From assembly GCA_036744635.1 (NCBI GenBank), contig DAIOHQ010000195.1, forward strand, positions 1 through 9,641: a stretch of DNA of 9,641 bases. The letters are read 5' to 3'. Shown one piece after another: positions 1-7,239 of the stretch. Origin of the DNA: DAIOHQ01 sp036744635. GTDB taxonomy: Bacteria > Planctomycetota > Phycisphaerae > Tepidisphaerales > Tepidisphaeraceae. The notes under the pieces were generated by a model. The model made no database searches, was not told the origin of the DNA, and saw only the letters and a list, made by a program, of their open reading frames with translations. How positions within the stretch are numbered: the stretch's first letter is position 1; each line of letters begins with the position of its first letter. The position numbers and the translations under genes were made by a program.

Positions 1-1
1 G

Positions 2-394
2 GCCGGGCCTGCCGGTCCAGCGCAGGCGCCACCGATGGCAGTCAAAGCCGGCGATGAGGAAGTGCTCGCCGATCGGCTTGAAGCGCTCGCCAGGGAGCAA
101 AAGATGGACCTGGTCGACATCCGCGATCCCTTTTCCGGCGGGGGACAGCCGGTCGGCGCCGGGCGCGGCGGCGATGGCACTGCCGCCGTCTTCCAGCAGA
201 AGCACCGGCTGACGGCCGTGATGGTGAAATCCAGTGGCGGGCAGGCCATCGTTGACAACAAGCCCATCGCGGTTGGCCAGGAACTCGACGGCTTCACGCT
301 GGTCACGCTGAGCAAGTCGACGGCGCTCTTTCGCAGCGGCCGGGCGGAAGCGATGCTCCGCATGGAAGACGGCGCCAGCTTATCGGACCACTGA
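2..394 (+). CDS. C-terminal part of probable secretion/pilus assembly protein (GspB/GspC/PilP-like beta domain), 5' end cut by window
   Basis: The frame is open to the left edge (Ala/Pro/Gly-rich codons before the first ATG at 35), so this is most likely the end of a longer protein rather than a 119-residue protein starting at 35. From the ATG, an acidic/basic stretch (residues 6-30) leads to an IRDPFSGGG segment, a glycine-rich linker, and a compact beta-rich module (about residues 53-112) with the pattern hydrophobic strand, ggqAIVDNkpIavGqeLdGFtLv, then a short FRSGRAEAMLRM strand. A DPF linker followed by a small domain with an 'invisible knob' xGxxLdGFxL is typical of inner-membrane linker proteins of type II secretion and type IV pilus systems (PilP, GspB, GspC); this is a resemblance, not a firm family call. 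It lies 75 bases upstream of the GspG-like gene, which fits. No signal peptide or membrane segment is visible because the N-terminus is missing. Confidence 0.5.
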   Translation, partial: AGPAGPAQAPPMAVKAGDEEVLADRLEALAREQKMDLVDIRDPFSGGGQPVGAGRGGDGTAAVFQQKHRLTAVMVKSSGGQAIVDNKPIAVGQELDGFTLVTLSKSTALFRSGRAEAMLRMEDGASLSDH

Positions 395-469
395 GAAATA
401 TCGAGCAAAACTTTTTTGTTAAGTGGCGGCTGTGGATGGTCGAAATAATTCAGGTATAGGAGACAAACT

Positions 470-958
470 ATGAAAAACGGGCGCAAACGTAATGGTGGCT
501 TCAGCTTGATCGAGCTTGTGATCGTGGTCGTGATCATTGCGATCATCGGCGCGATCGCGATACCGCGGATGAGCCGCGGCTCGGCGGGTGCGGGTGATTC
601 AGCCCTCACGCAGGACCTTTCGGTCCTGCGCGGCGCGCTGGACCTGTATCAGACCGAGCATGGCGGTGCGTACCCAGCCCTGGCTGACATCGCCACCGCC
701 CTTACCGGATACACCGACTCAACCGGCGCTCACAACGCGACCTGGGTGAAGGATGCCGCCACCGGAAAGACCTATGGCCCGTATCTGCGGGCGGTCCCGC
801 CGCTGCCGGTGGGCGCCACCAAGGGCGGAACGGCCTTCGTCGGAGCCTACAGCTCCACTACCAGCAACGGCTGGATCTATGATGGTGCCGGCAACGTCAC
901 CGCCAACACCGCCGGCACCGAAGCGGATGTGAACGGCAAGCTGTACACCGCCTACTAG
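470..958 (+). CDS. GspG-like major pseudopilin with type III (prepilin) signal peptide
   Basis: Encodes 162 residues. The leader MKNGRKRNGG is short and basic and ends in Gly10, followed by FSLIE; Phe11 would be the methylated +1 residue and Glu15 the conserved Glu+5. Residues 11-31 form the hydrophobic helix (IVVVIIAIIGAIAIP) ending with the Pro typical of pilins. The globular part has an alpha-helical spine (DSALTQDLSVLRGALDLYQTEHGGAYP, given here only as pattern residues 43-69 in part) and a TYGPYLRAVPPLPVG segment typical of planctomycete GspG/PilE-type proteins. The start is fixed by AGGAG at 458-462, seven bases before the ATG. In type II secretion the GspG protein is the main subunit of the periplasmic pseudopilus, processed by the prepilin peptidase. 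The gene is separated from the following pseudopilins by a strong hairpin, which would allow it to be made in larger amounts than they are. A type IV pilin role is the main alternative. Confidence 0.88.
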   Translation: MKNGRKRNGGFSLIELVIVVVIIAIIGAIAIPRMSRGSAGAGDSALTQDLSVLRGALDLYQTEHGGAYPALADIATALTGYTDSTGAHNATWVKDAATGKTYGPYLRAVPPLPVGATKGGTAFVGAYSSTTSNGWIYDGAGNVTANTAGTEADVNGKLYTAY

Positions 959-1000
959 GCCTTGCCTGCGGCGGCTCGCGCCGGGTGTAATGGGATAACA

Positions 1001-1041
1001 ACGATACGCCGCCGGTTTTTCCGCGCGGCGTATCGTATTTT
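1001..1041 (+). terminator. Rho-independent terminator or attenuator after the GspG-like gene
   Basis: Perfect 12-bp stem: ACGATACGCCGC (1001-1012) pairs with GCGGCGTATCGT (1025-1036). The stem continues as CGG/CCG (1013-1015 with 1021-1023) around a TTTTT loop, with one bulged C at 1024. It is followed by ATTTTGG. The T tract is short, so it may act as a partial terminator that lowers expression of the downstream minor pseudopilins. It lies 43 bases after the GspG-like stop codon. Confidence 0.72.
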
Positions 1042-1051
1042 GGTGAAGATC

Positions 1052-1597
1052 ATGCTGTCGAACACGCGACACAATCTCCGCGCAAAGAAGGCAAAAAAGC
1101 TCTTCCCTCCGTGCCTCCGTGCCTCCGTGCCTTCGTGCCTTCGTCCCGCCTACACCCTGGTCGAGGTCGCCGTGATGCTGGCGGTCGTGGCCGTGGTGGC
1201 GGCCATCGCTCTGCCCAAATACGGCAACTCGGTGCGGCGCTATCGTCTGGATTCGGCGGCATCGCGGATCAGCGGAGACATCAACCAGTTGCGCGCCGCC
1301 GCCAGGTCCACCAGCAAGACGCAGTCGATGTCGTTTGCAGGCGCGGCCGGGACAACCTATTCCTTGAGCGGGGTGGTCGGATTCGACGGGACTGCCACCG
1401 CCTACAGCGTGAACCTCGCGGCGAATCCGTATCTCCTGACCGCCGTCACACCCAGCTTTGGCAGCGGCGCCTTGATGACTCTTTCCTGCGACATGTACGG
1501 CGTCCTCGATAACAGCGGCACGATCGTGCTCCAGGCCGGCGAAAATCAGCGCACGATCACCGTGGATGCGAGCACCGGGAAAGTGAGCGTGCAATGA
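1052..1597 (+). CDS. GspH-like minor pseudopilin with repeat-expanded leader peptide
   Basis: 181 residues from the ATG at 1052. The mature protein starts at Tyr34 (YTLVE, with Glu38 as Glu+5) and its hydrophobic helix runs to about residue 54 (AVVAAIALPKYG). The later part fits GspH-type pseudopilins: a segment of basic residues with an Arg/Ser/Ala helix (RISGDINQLRAAARS), strands, and a final DNSGTIVLQ...TITVDASTGKVSVQ that resembles the C-terminal strands of GspH. The predicted cleavage is after Ala33, not Gly. The leader is 33 residues because it is encoded across a GTGCCTYC octamer array (1111-1142). I chose 1052 over the farther upstream ATG at 962, because the latter would place the terminator hairpin inside the coding region; GGTGAAG at 1042-1048 is a weak ribosome binding site. 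A GTG at 1127 is a further alternative giving a normal 7-residue leader, but has no Shine-Dalgarno sequence. GspH would be one of the minor subunits at the pseudopilus tip. Confidence 0.75.
   Translation: MLSNTRHNLRAKKAKKLFPPCLRASVPSCLRPAYTLVEVAVMLAVVAVVAAIALPKYGNSVRRYRLDSAASRISGDINQLRAAARSTSKTQSMSFAGAAGTTYSLSGVVGFDGTATAYSVNLAANPYLLTAVTPSFGSGALMTLSCDMYGVLDNSGTIVLQAGENQRTITVDASTGKVSVQ
1111..1142 (+). repeat. Octamer array (GTGCCTCC)2(GTGCCTTC)2 inside the GspH-like leader
   Basis: Four consecutive 8-base units at 1111, 1119, 1127 and 1135; the last two differ from the first two by one base. The upstream stretch 1081-1100 (cgcaaagaaggcaaaaaagc) resembles a decayed opposite arm. The unit has no stop codon in this reading frame and is translated as PPCLRASVPSCLR-like residues within the leader peptide. 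Confidence 0.8.
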
Positions 1598-2712
1598 GAA
1601 ACAACGAAGCCACAAGTCAGAAGGCAAAAGTCAGCAGTCAGAAGCGAATTTCTTCTAGCTTCTCACTTTTAGCTTCCAGCTTCTGTCTCCTGACTTCTGA
1701 CTTCCGCCTGCTTCTTCATCGCCGTTTCGCCGTTTCGCCGTTTCGCCGTTTCGTTTCTCTGAAACGCCGCGGCTTCACCATGATGGAGATGACCGCCAGC
1801 TTCGCGATCATCTCCATCCTCGTCGTCGCGATTGCCTCGGTGCTAACCCTGGCTTCGCGGGCGCTGCCCAGTTTGAACGCCAGCACGTCGACCACCGTGG
1901 CGGCCACCGCGCGCTCGGCGATGGATCAGATGATCGCCGACGCCAAAATGGCGACATCCCTCACCACCGCGGCCAATTCCCTGACCATGACGGTGCCCGA
2001 CCGCAATAACGACGGCAATTCCGAAACCATCGTCTATTCCTGGACAGGTGTGGCGGGAGATCCCCTGCTGCGGCAGTACAACGGCGGCACGCCCCTCTCC
2101 ATCGCCGACAACGTGCAAAGCCTGAGCTTTGCGGCCGTCACCAAGACGGTGGGCACCGCGCCGGTAGCTCCACCCCCGCCTCTGTCAACCCCCGTGGAAA
2201 GCGCCGAGCAGATTCTGGCATCCTACGATGGCAGCGGACCGATCGCGGCCGCCCTTACCAGCACCACCTGGCCAGGGCAGTATTTCAAACCCGCCCTCCC
2301 TTCCAATGCGATTTCCTGGAAGATCACCAAGGTGCGCCTGAAGGTGCTGAAGACCGGCAACAAGAACTCATTTTCCGTCAACGTGCTGAATGCCGATGCC
2401 GCGGGAAAACCCACCGGCAGCGCCCTGGCCTCCGTGTCATCTCTCGTGACCAGCGCCCCGTCAAGCATCGGCTGGGTCGAGTACGCATACAGCACCCTGA
2501 GCGGATTAGACCCGGCCAAGGGCTATGTGGTGACAATCTCGACCACCTCCACGTCTACCTCGATCAACTATTACTACCAGGCCACCGCCGCTCCCCCGGC
2601 CAGCATGATGACCTGCTATACCGTCAACTCCGGCGGGGCGTGGTCCACGCCCTCTTCGGCGGATTCCCTGGAAATATATGTCTACGGCACGGTCACGACC
2701 CAGGACCCGTAG
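1594..2712 (+). CDS. GspJ-like minor pseudopilin with extra C-terminal beta domain and 60-residue leader
   Basis: 372 residues. ATG 1594 overlaps the preceding stop (ATGA). The pilin core begins at Phe61 (KRRG/FTMME, Glu65 as Glu+5), the hydrophobic helix is about 61-85, and residues 86-185 follow the GspJ/PilW pattern (ATARSAMDQMIADAKMA, then VPDRNNDGNSETIVYSWTG and DPLLRQYNGG). A proline-rich linker (about residues 186-200, VAPPPPLSTP) leads to a second domain of about 170 residues rich in beta strands, Ser and Thr, ending in LEIYVYGTVTTQDP. Similar PxW..yFkP..p / GYVVTIS patterns are found in planctomycete surface proteins, but I cannot name a family. The first 60 residues are translated from repeat DNA: an imperfect AAGTCAG palindrome and (GCCGTTTC)4. 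A CTG at 1759 begins LKRRGFTMME, so the ancestral start may have been there (see findings). The protein would be a minor pseudopilin; the added domain might display a binding or cap function at the tip (inference). Confidence 0.72.
   Translation: MRNNEATSQKAKVSSQKRISSSFSLLASSFCLLTSDFRLLLHRRFAVSPFRRFVSLKRRGFTMMEMTASFAIISILVVAIASVLTLASRALPSLNASTSTTVAATARSAMDQMIADAKMATSLTTAANSLTMTVPDRNNDGNSETIVYSWTGVAGDPLLRQYNGGTPLSIADNVQSLSFAAVTKTVGTAPVAPPPPLSTPVESAEQILASYDGSGPIAAALTSTTWPGQYFKPALPSNAISWKITKVRLKVLKTGNKNSFSVNVLNADAAGKPTGSALASVSSLVTSAPSSIGWVEYAYSTLSGLDPAKGYVVTISTTSTSTSINYYYQATAAPPASMMTCYTVNSGGAWSTPSSADSLEIYVYGTVTTQDP
1614..1712 (+). repeat. Imperfect inverted repeat of AAGTCAG-type heptamers in the GspJ-like leader
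   Basis: Left side contains AAGTCAGAAG (1614-1623) and more AGTCAG/CAGTCAG units to about 1644. Right side contains CTGACTTCTGACTT (1690-1703), whose complement repeats AAGTCAG. A 10-bp match pairs 1614-1623 with 1694-1703. The middle is decayed (TTCTTCTAGCTTCTCAC). All of it is open in the reading frame of the GspJ-like gene. Confidence 0.65.
1721..1752 (+). repeat. Octamer array (GCCGTTTC)4 in the GspJ-like leader
   Basis: Four perfect 8-base units at 1721, 1729, 1737 and 1745. With the flanking bases the match to the array at 3407-3438 is 35 bases (1719-1753 and 3405-3439). It is followed by a small perfect hairpin CGTTTC-TCT-GAAACG at 1752-1766 just before the prepilin cleavage site. The translation is RRFAVSPFRRF. 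Confidence 0.92.
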
Positions 2713-2725
2713 GAGACGCGACGCC

Positions 2726-3324
2726 ATGAAGCGACAAGCATTCACCCTCGTCGAAGCGGTGTTTTCCATCGTCCTGGTCGCGGTGATGATGGTGGCGGCA
2801 CTGCAGACCGTCTCGGCGTCTGCGCGCATGCGCTCCGCCGGCCAGGAACAAACCCGCGGCATCGATCTGGCGCGTCAGTTGTTGTCGGAAATCATGCAGA
2901 CCCGCTATGAGGACCCATCCGGCATCGGGGTCTGGGGCAAGGAGAGCAGCGAACTGCGGGCCAATTTCGACGACGTCGACGATTACGACGCACTCAGCGA
3001 GTCTCCGCCTGTCGACCGCAGCGGCGTGGCCATACCCGGCTTTACCGGCTGGACCCGCGCCGTCCAGATCAAATGGGCGCAGTGGAACCTTCCGGGGGCC
3101 ACCGACAACACCGAGAGCGGCCTCAAACGCATCACCGTTACCGTCACCAGCCCCACCAAGAAGCAGTTCGTCGTCACCGGCCTGCGCCAGAAATATGGCC
3201 TGTACGAGCGACCAGTGCCGGCCACCCAGGTCACCTACACCACCTGGCTGGGCATTTCCCTGCAGGTCGGGACCGACTCCACCAATGCCGTAGTCTCCAG
3301 CGTCAATCCCGTAAATCAGGTGCC

Positions 3325-3328
<4 letters not shown>
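2726..3328 (+). CDS. GspI/PilV-like minor pseudopilin
   Basis: 200 residues from ATG 2726, which has AGGAG at 2711-2715, ten bases upstream; the longer frame back to 2678 has no such site and overlaps the previous gene. Leader MKRQA (5 residues), then FTLVE, so the -1 residue is Ala instead of the usual Gly. The hydrophobic helix spans residues 6-27. The rest contains DLARQLLSEIMQTRYEDP, then FDDVDDYDALSESPP, then GWTRAVQIKW and KRITVTVT segments; this arrangement is common in planctomycete pseudopilins of the GspI/PilV type, which form the tip complex with GspJ, GspH and GspK. The gene starts 13 bases after the GspJ-like stop and its own stop overlaps the next start (ATGA), indicating translational coupling. 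No repeat array is present in this leader, unlike its three neighbours. Confidence 0.78.
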
Positions 3329-4716
<1,388 letters not shown>

Positions 4717-4718
4717 AA

Positions 4719-4786
4719 AAACGTGAAACATGAAGAAGATGCCATTGCACCTCTTCATGTTTCACGTTTCACGTTTCACGTTTCAC
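4719..4786 (+). repeat. Hairpin with heptamer tail (GTTTCAC)4 between the convergent genes; possible transcription end
   Basis: Bases 4719-4736 pair with 4752-4769 in a perfect 18-bp stem with a 15-base loop; the right arm continues into four GTTTCAC heptamers (4759-4786). It begins three bases after the stop of the last pseudopilin gene and lies between the + strand pilin cluster and the - strand RTX-like gene. There is no T tract, so it is not a typical intrinsic terminator, but a stem this long could still define the 3' end of either transcript. It belongs to the same class of short-unit palindromic arrays seen in the pilin leaders. Confidence 0.85.
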
Positions 4787-4810
4787 CATTCATTCACTCT
4801 TGCCGTCTGC

Positions 4811-5329
4811 TCACTGAAAGATGATCGTATCCACGCCGTTGCCGCCGTCCGCCGTGGTGCCACTGGAACTCTGCGATATGAGAACATCTTTCCCATTGTC
4901 GCCATAAAGCGAGACGTTGTGGCTGTTCTGCGCCACCAGCGTATCCTGCCCGTTGTCGCCGAATGCCACGGTGTTGAAGCTGTCCACGGCGTAAATCGTG
5001 TCGTTGCCATTCCCGCCGCTGACCGTGCTCGCATGGCTGGTGATCGCATCCGTGACGGTAATGATGTCGTCGCCGCCATTGCCGTTGACGATGGCGCCAA
5101 TGCTCACGCCCTGGTACATGATATTGTCATTACCCGCGCCGCCTTCGATGTCGATGGCGGTGACGCCCGTGTACAACCCGCTCTGTGGGCCGCCGTCATC
5201 CACGATGACATTCCCCGCCGAAAATTCGGTGACGCTGATCTGACTTCCCGCATCAGAACCCTGCACTAGCAAAGCGCCGTTGCTGAACGTCACAGAGAAC
5301 ATCCGCCGCAATTCGAGAGACTCAATCAT
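4811..5329 (-). CDS. Small RTX-type (GGxGxD repeat) calcium-binding-like protein with LExRR N-terminal motif
   Basis: 172 residues. I start at the ATG at 5329-5327, which has AGGAAAGGAAG upstream on this strand; the 22 residues before it (open to 5395) are not needed. The N-terminus IESLELRRMFS resembles the LEPR-XLL motif at the start of many planctomycete secreted proteins; no classical hydrophobic signal peptide follows. Six RTX-like nonapeptides are visible: GGAGNDNIM (63-71), GNGGDDIIT (83-91), GGNGNDTIY (105-113), GDNGQDTLV (124-132), GDNGKDVLI (143-151) and GGNGVDTII (162-170), spaced about 19-22 residues apart. Such repeats bind calcium in a parallel beta-roll once outside the cell. 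The protein is short, has no enzymatic domain, and stands alone between convergent and divergent genes. It could be a secreted or surface-attached structural protein; a link to the adjacent pseudopilus is possible but unproven. Confidence 0.75.
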   Translation of the reverse strand: MIESLELRRMFSVTFSNGALLVQGSDAGSQISVTEFSAGNVIVDDGGPQSGLYTGVTAIDIEGGAGNDNIMYQGVSIGAIVNGNGGDDIITVTDAITSHASTVSGGNGNDTIYAVDSFNTVAFGDNGQDTLVAQNSHNVSLYGDNGKDVLISQSSSGTTADGGNGVDTIIFQ

Positions 5330-5416
5330 GAGACTTCCTTTCCTGCCCGGTCGCGCATCGCGAACCGGAACTCCAGATGAGATGGATCCACACAACTACC
5401 CTGCCCCGCGCGGCCG

Positions 5417-5435
5417 GTCGTTGAACATCAACGAC
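5417..5435. promoter_or_regulatory. 19-base dyad, possible operator between the divergent RTX-like and antiporter genes
   Basis: GTCGTTGA (5417-5424) and TCAACGAC (5428-5435) form a perfect inverted repeat of 8-base half sites around ACA. It lies 88 bases upstream of the RTX-like start and about 350 bases upstream of the proposed antiporter start. Size and spacing fit a homodimeric regulator site, but it could equally be a small hairpin without regulatory meaning. Confidence 0.35.
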
Positions 5436-5557
5436 GCCTCTCCATATGCCCCGCGCTGGCAACTCCACGATCTATCGGCAACAAAAGTTGAAGTGCCTTA
5501 ACATTTTTTGGCGGGGCGCAATTCTGCCCGTTCCGCACCAAAAACTCCCACTCCAGT

Positions 5558-5698
5558 GGGTGCGTCATCCTTTAGGCGGTTTTGCCTTGATTTGGTGGGT
5601 CAGACATTCTTGTCTGTCATGGCTGGATGAGTGGTGGATGTACTCATCCATCCGAATCCAGCCATATTTTGCGTGGCCGCCTGAAATGTCACGCACCC
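5558..5698. mobile_element. Palindromic MITE-like element with 9-bp target-site duplication
   Basis: A 141-base block with imperfect terminal inverted repeats: 5558-5579 (GGGTGCGT..AGGCGG) against 5677-5698 (CCGCCTG..ACGCACCC), 17 of 22 positions matching with the outer 8 perfect. Inside are two further hairpins: CAGACA-TTCT-TGTCTG (5601-5616) and GGCTGGATGAGT / ACTCATCC..TCCAGCC (5621-5663). The block is bounded on both sides by CACTCCAGT (5549-5557 and 5699-5707), a perfect 9-base direct repeat that can be read as 11 bases (CCCACTCCAGT) if the end base pair is shared. It contains no protein gene. This is the structure of a non-autonomous element moved by a transposase encoded elsewhere; the CAGACATTCTTGTCTG core resembles interspersed repeats I recall from planctomycete genomes. 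Confidence 0.65.
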
Positions 5699-5775
5699 CA
5701 CTCCAGTCTCCCGCCCGGCCGCGACTGGAAAATCCAGCCCGTATCGCGGAGAATCCGGTCACCAACAGTCCGCAA

Positions 5776-5780
5776 GGAAA
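5776..5780 (+). promoter_or_regulatory. Ribosome binding site supporting the TTG start of the antiporter
   Basis: GGAAA within AAGGAAA (5774-5780), six to seven bases before TTG 5785. The ATG alternatives at 5446 and 5686 lack a comparable site, and 5686 lies within the MITE-like element. Confidence 0.5.
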
Positions 5781-5784
5781 CAGC

Positions 5785-7239
5785 TTGACAAATTCCCTTC
5801 CCCTGCATTTTCTCGCCAGCGCCTCCTCGGGGGGTTCCGGCGGCCATGAGCACACGCTCTTGCTCGTGCTGGTGCAAATCAGCATCATCATTGTGGTTGC
5901 GCGGGTTGCGGCCATCGCGTTCCGCAAAATCGGCCAGCCCGCGGTGGTCGGCGAAATCTTCGCCGGCCTGATTCTCGGCCCATCCCTCTTCGGCAAACTA
6001 GCCCCCAACGCTTTTCATGCCGTCTTCAATCCCCAGGTGGCGCCGATATTCGAGGTTTTGGCCCAGCTTGGCCTGATCTTTCTGCTCTTCCTCATCGGCC
6101 TAGAATTCGACTTCTCCCATCTCAAGACCAACAGCCGCGCCGCCCTCTCCATCTCCGTGGCCGGCGTCGTCCTCCCCTTCCTCCTCGGCTTCGGCCTCGC
6201 CCATTGGCTTCATCTGTACCTCGCCCCGCCGCTGCCCATGGCCGACATGCCGATCCTGGGAAACATCGTCAGCACGGTGATTCCTCCCTACATCGAGCGC
6301 TACGTTCCCATCACCGGCTTTTCGTTGTTCATGGGCACGGCGATGTCGATCACCGCGATTCCCATCCTCGGCCGCATGATGATGGAACTCAACATCACCC
6401 GCACCCGCCTGGGCGCCATCACCATCACCGCCGCCGCCATCGACGACGCCAGCGGTTGGATTCTTCTTGCCGCCGTTAGCGCCCTGGTCACCTCCGCCTT
6501 CAGCCCCATCAAGACCGTGCAGATGATCGGGCTGACCCTCGGCTTCGCCCTGCTGATGGCGATTGTCGTTCGCCCGCTGCTCGCGCGCTGGATCCACTGG
6601 TCGCTGAAACGCGGCCAGGGCGAACTCGGGGTGAACGCCCTGGCCATCCTGTTTATCGTTCTGTTCCTCTGCGCTGTCGCCACCAGCTTGATCGGAATCT
6701 TCGCCATTTTTGGCGCCTTCATCCTCGGCGCGGTGCTCTCCGGCGAACATGAATTCCGCGATGCGGTGGGACGACAGCTTCGCAATTTCATCACCGTCTT
6801 CTTCCTGCCGATTTTCTTCACCTACACCGGCCTGCGCACCGATGTCGGCTCTCTGTCGAGCGGAACGATGTGGATCTTTGCGGGACTGGTTTCGGCGGCC
6901 GCGATCATTGGAAAATTCGGCGGCTGCGCCACCGCCGCCCGCTTCAGCGGGTTCACCGGCCGCGAATCCGCCTGCGTCGGCGTCATGATGAACACGCGGG
7001 CGCTGATGGAATTGATCGTCATCAATGTGGGATACAACCTCGGTGTCATTCCCAAGAGCGTCTTCTGCATGTTGGTGATGATGGCGCTGCTGACAACCAT
7101 CATGACCACGCCCATCCTGCTGCGGACGATGCGCGGGACCGAGCTGGAGGTGCATATTACCGGTTCGGGCTTCGCCCGGCCGCTGCCCGCTCCGCCGCCT
7201 GAGCCTCCGGTCGAGACGCTGGCGGCAGGGGGGATCTGA
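5785..7239 (+). CDS. CPA2-family cation:proton (Na+ or K+/H+) antiporter, membrane domain only
   Basis: 484 residues from the TTG at 5785. The protein is almost entirely hydrophobic, with about 12-13 membrane segments. Family motifs seen: GQPAVVGEIFAGLILGPSLFG near the N-terminus, LIFLLFLIGLEFDFSHLK, SITAIPILGRMMMELNITRT, and AAAIDDASGW with the adjacent acidic pair Asp220-Asp221 that binds and exchanges ions in CPA2 proteins; then FLPIFFTYTGLRTDVG and NTRALMELIVINVGYNLG in the last third. An Asp-Asp pair suggests an electrogenic exchanger. There is no C-terminal TrkA/RCK domain as in KefB/KefC; instead a short Pro-rich tail (residues about 455-484). A Gly/Ser/His-rich stretch (HFLASASSGGSGGHEH) follows the start, common in planctomycete members. 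The role is pH and cation homeostasis at the inner membrane; the ion cannot be told from sequence. The stop overlaps the start of the next gene (TGATG), indicating co-translation. Confidence 0.88.
   Translation: MTNSLPLHFLASASSGGSGGHEHTLLLVLVQISIIIVVARVAAIAFRKIGQPAVVGEIFAGLILGPSLFGKLAPNAFHAVFNPQVAPIFEVLAQLGLIFLLFLIGLEFDFSHLKTNSRAALSISVAGVVLPFLLGFGLAHWLHLYLAPPLPMADMPILGNIVSTVIPPYIERYVPITGFSLFMGTAMSITAIPILGRMMMELNITRTRLGAITITAAAIDDASGWILLAAVSALVTSAFSPIKTVQMIGLTLGFALLMAIVVRPLLARWIHWSLKRGQGELGVNALAILFIVLFLCAVATSLIGIFAIFGAFILGAVLSGEHEFRDAVGRQLRNFITVFFLPIFFTYTGLRTDVGSLSSGTMWIFAGLVSAAAIIGKFGGCATAARFSGFTGRESACVGVMMNTRALMELIVINVGYNLGVIPKSVFCMLVMMALLTTIMTTPILLRTMRGTELEVHITGSGFARPLPAPPPEPPVETLAAGGI

Larger units (their letters stand above)
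5330..5784. other. Gene-free interval between divergent genes
   Basis: About 455 bases with no convincing gene. The frame of the antiporter stays open upstream to 5446, but that part lacks a ribosome binding site and crosses a repeat element, so I do not count it as coding. The interval holds the dyad at 5417-5435 and the element at 5558-5698. I see no convincing -35/-10 promoter pair; the only candidate, TTGAAC (5421-5426) with CATATG (5443-5448), is weak. Confidence 0.6.

Noticed and set aside
416..460. Promoter for the GspG-like gene (TTGTTA at 416-421, AATAAT at 444-449)
   Set aside because: Spacing is 22 bases, too long for a standard promoter, and no other good pair was found; left uncalled.
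719..1627. 302-codon open frame on the - strand
   Set aside because: It is antisense to the GspG-like and GspH-like genes, spans the terminator hairpin and two arrays, and shows no protein family pattern.
3073..3324. 84-codon upstream extension of the PilX-like gene
   Set aside because: It lies within the GspI-like gene in another frame, and ATG 3325 overlaps the preceding stop codon as expected for a coupled gene.
4730..5269. 179-codon + strand frame opposite the RTX-like gene
   Set aside because: It begins in the heptamer array (VSRFTFH is translated repeat) and otherwise mirrors the GGxGxD repeats; the - strand gene has the better start and motifs.
5446..5784. N-terminal extension of the antiporter to ATG 5446 or 5686
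   Set aside because: It crosses the MITE-like element, has no ribosome binding site at either ATG, and would put over 100 non-family residues ahead of the first membrane segment. TTG 5785 has AAGGAAA upstream.
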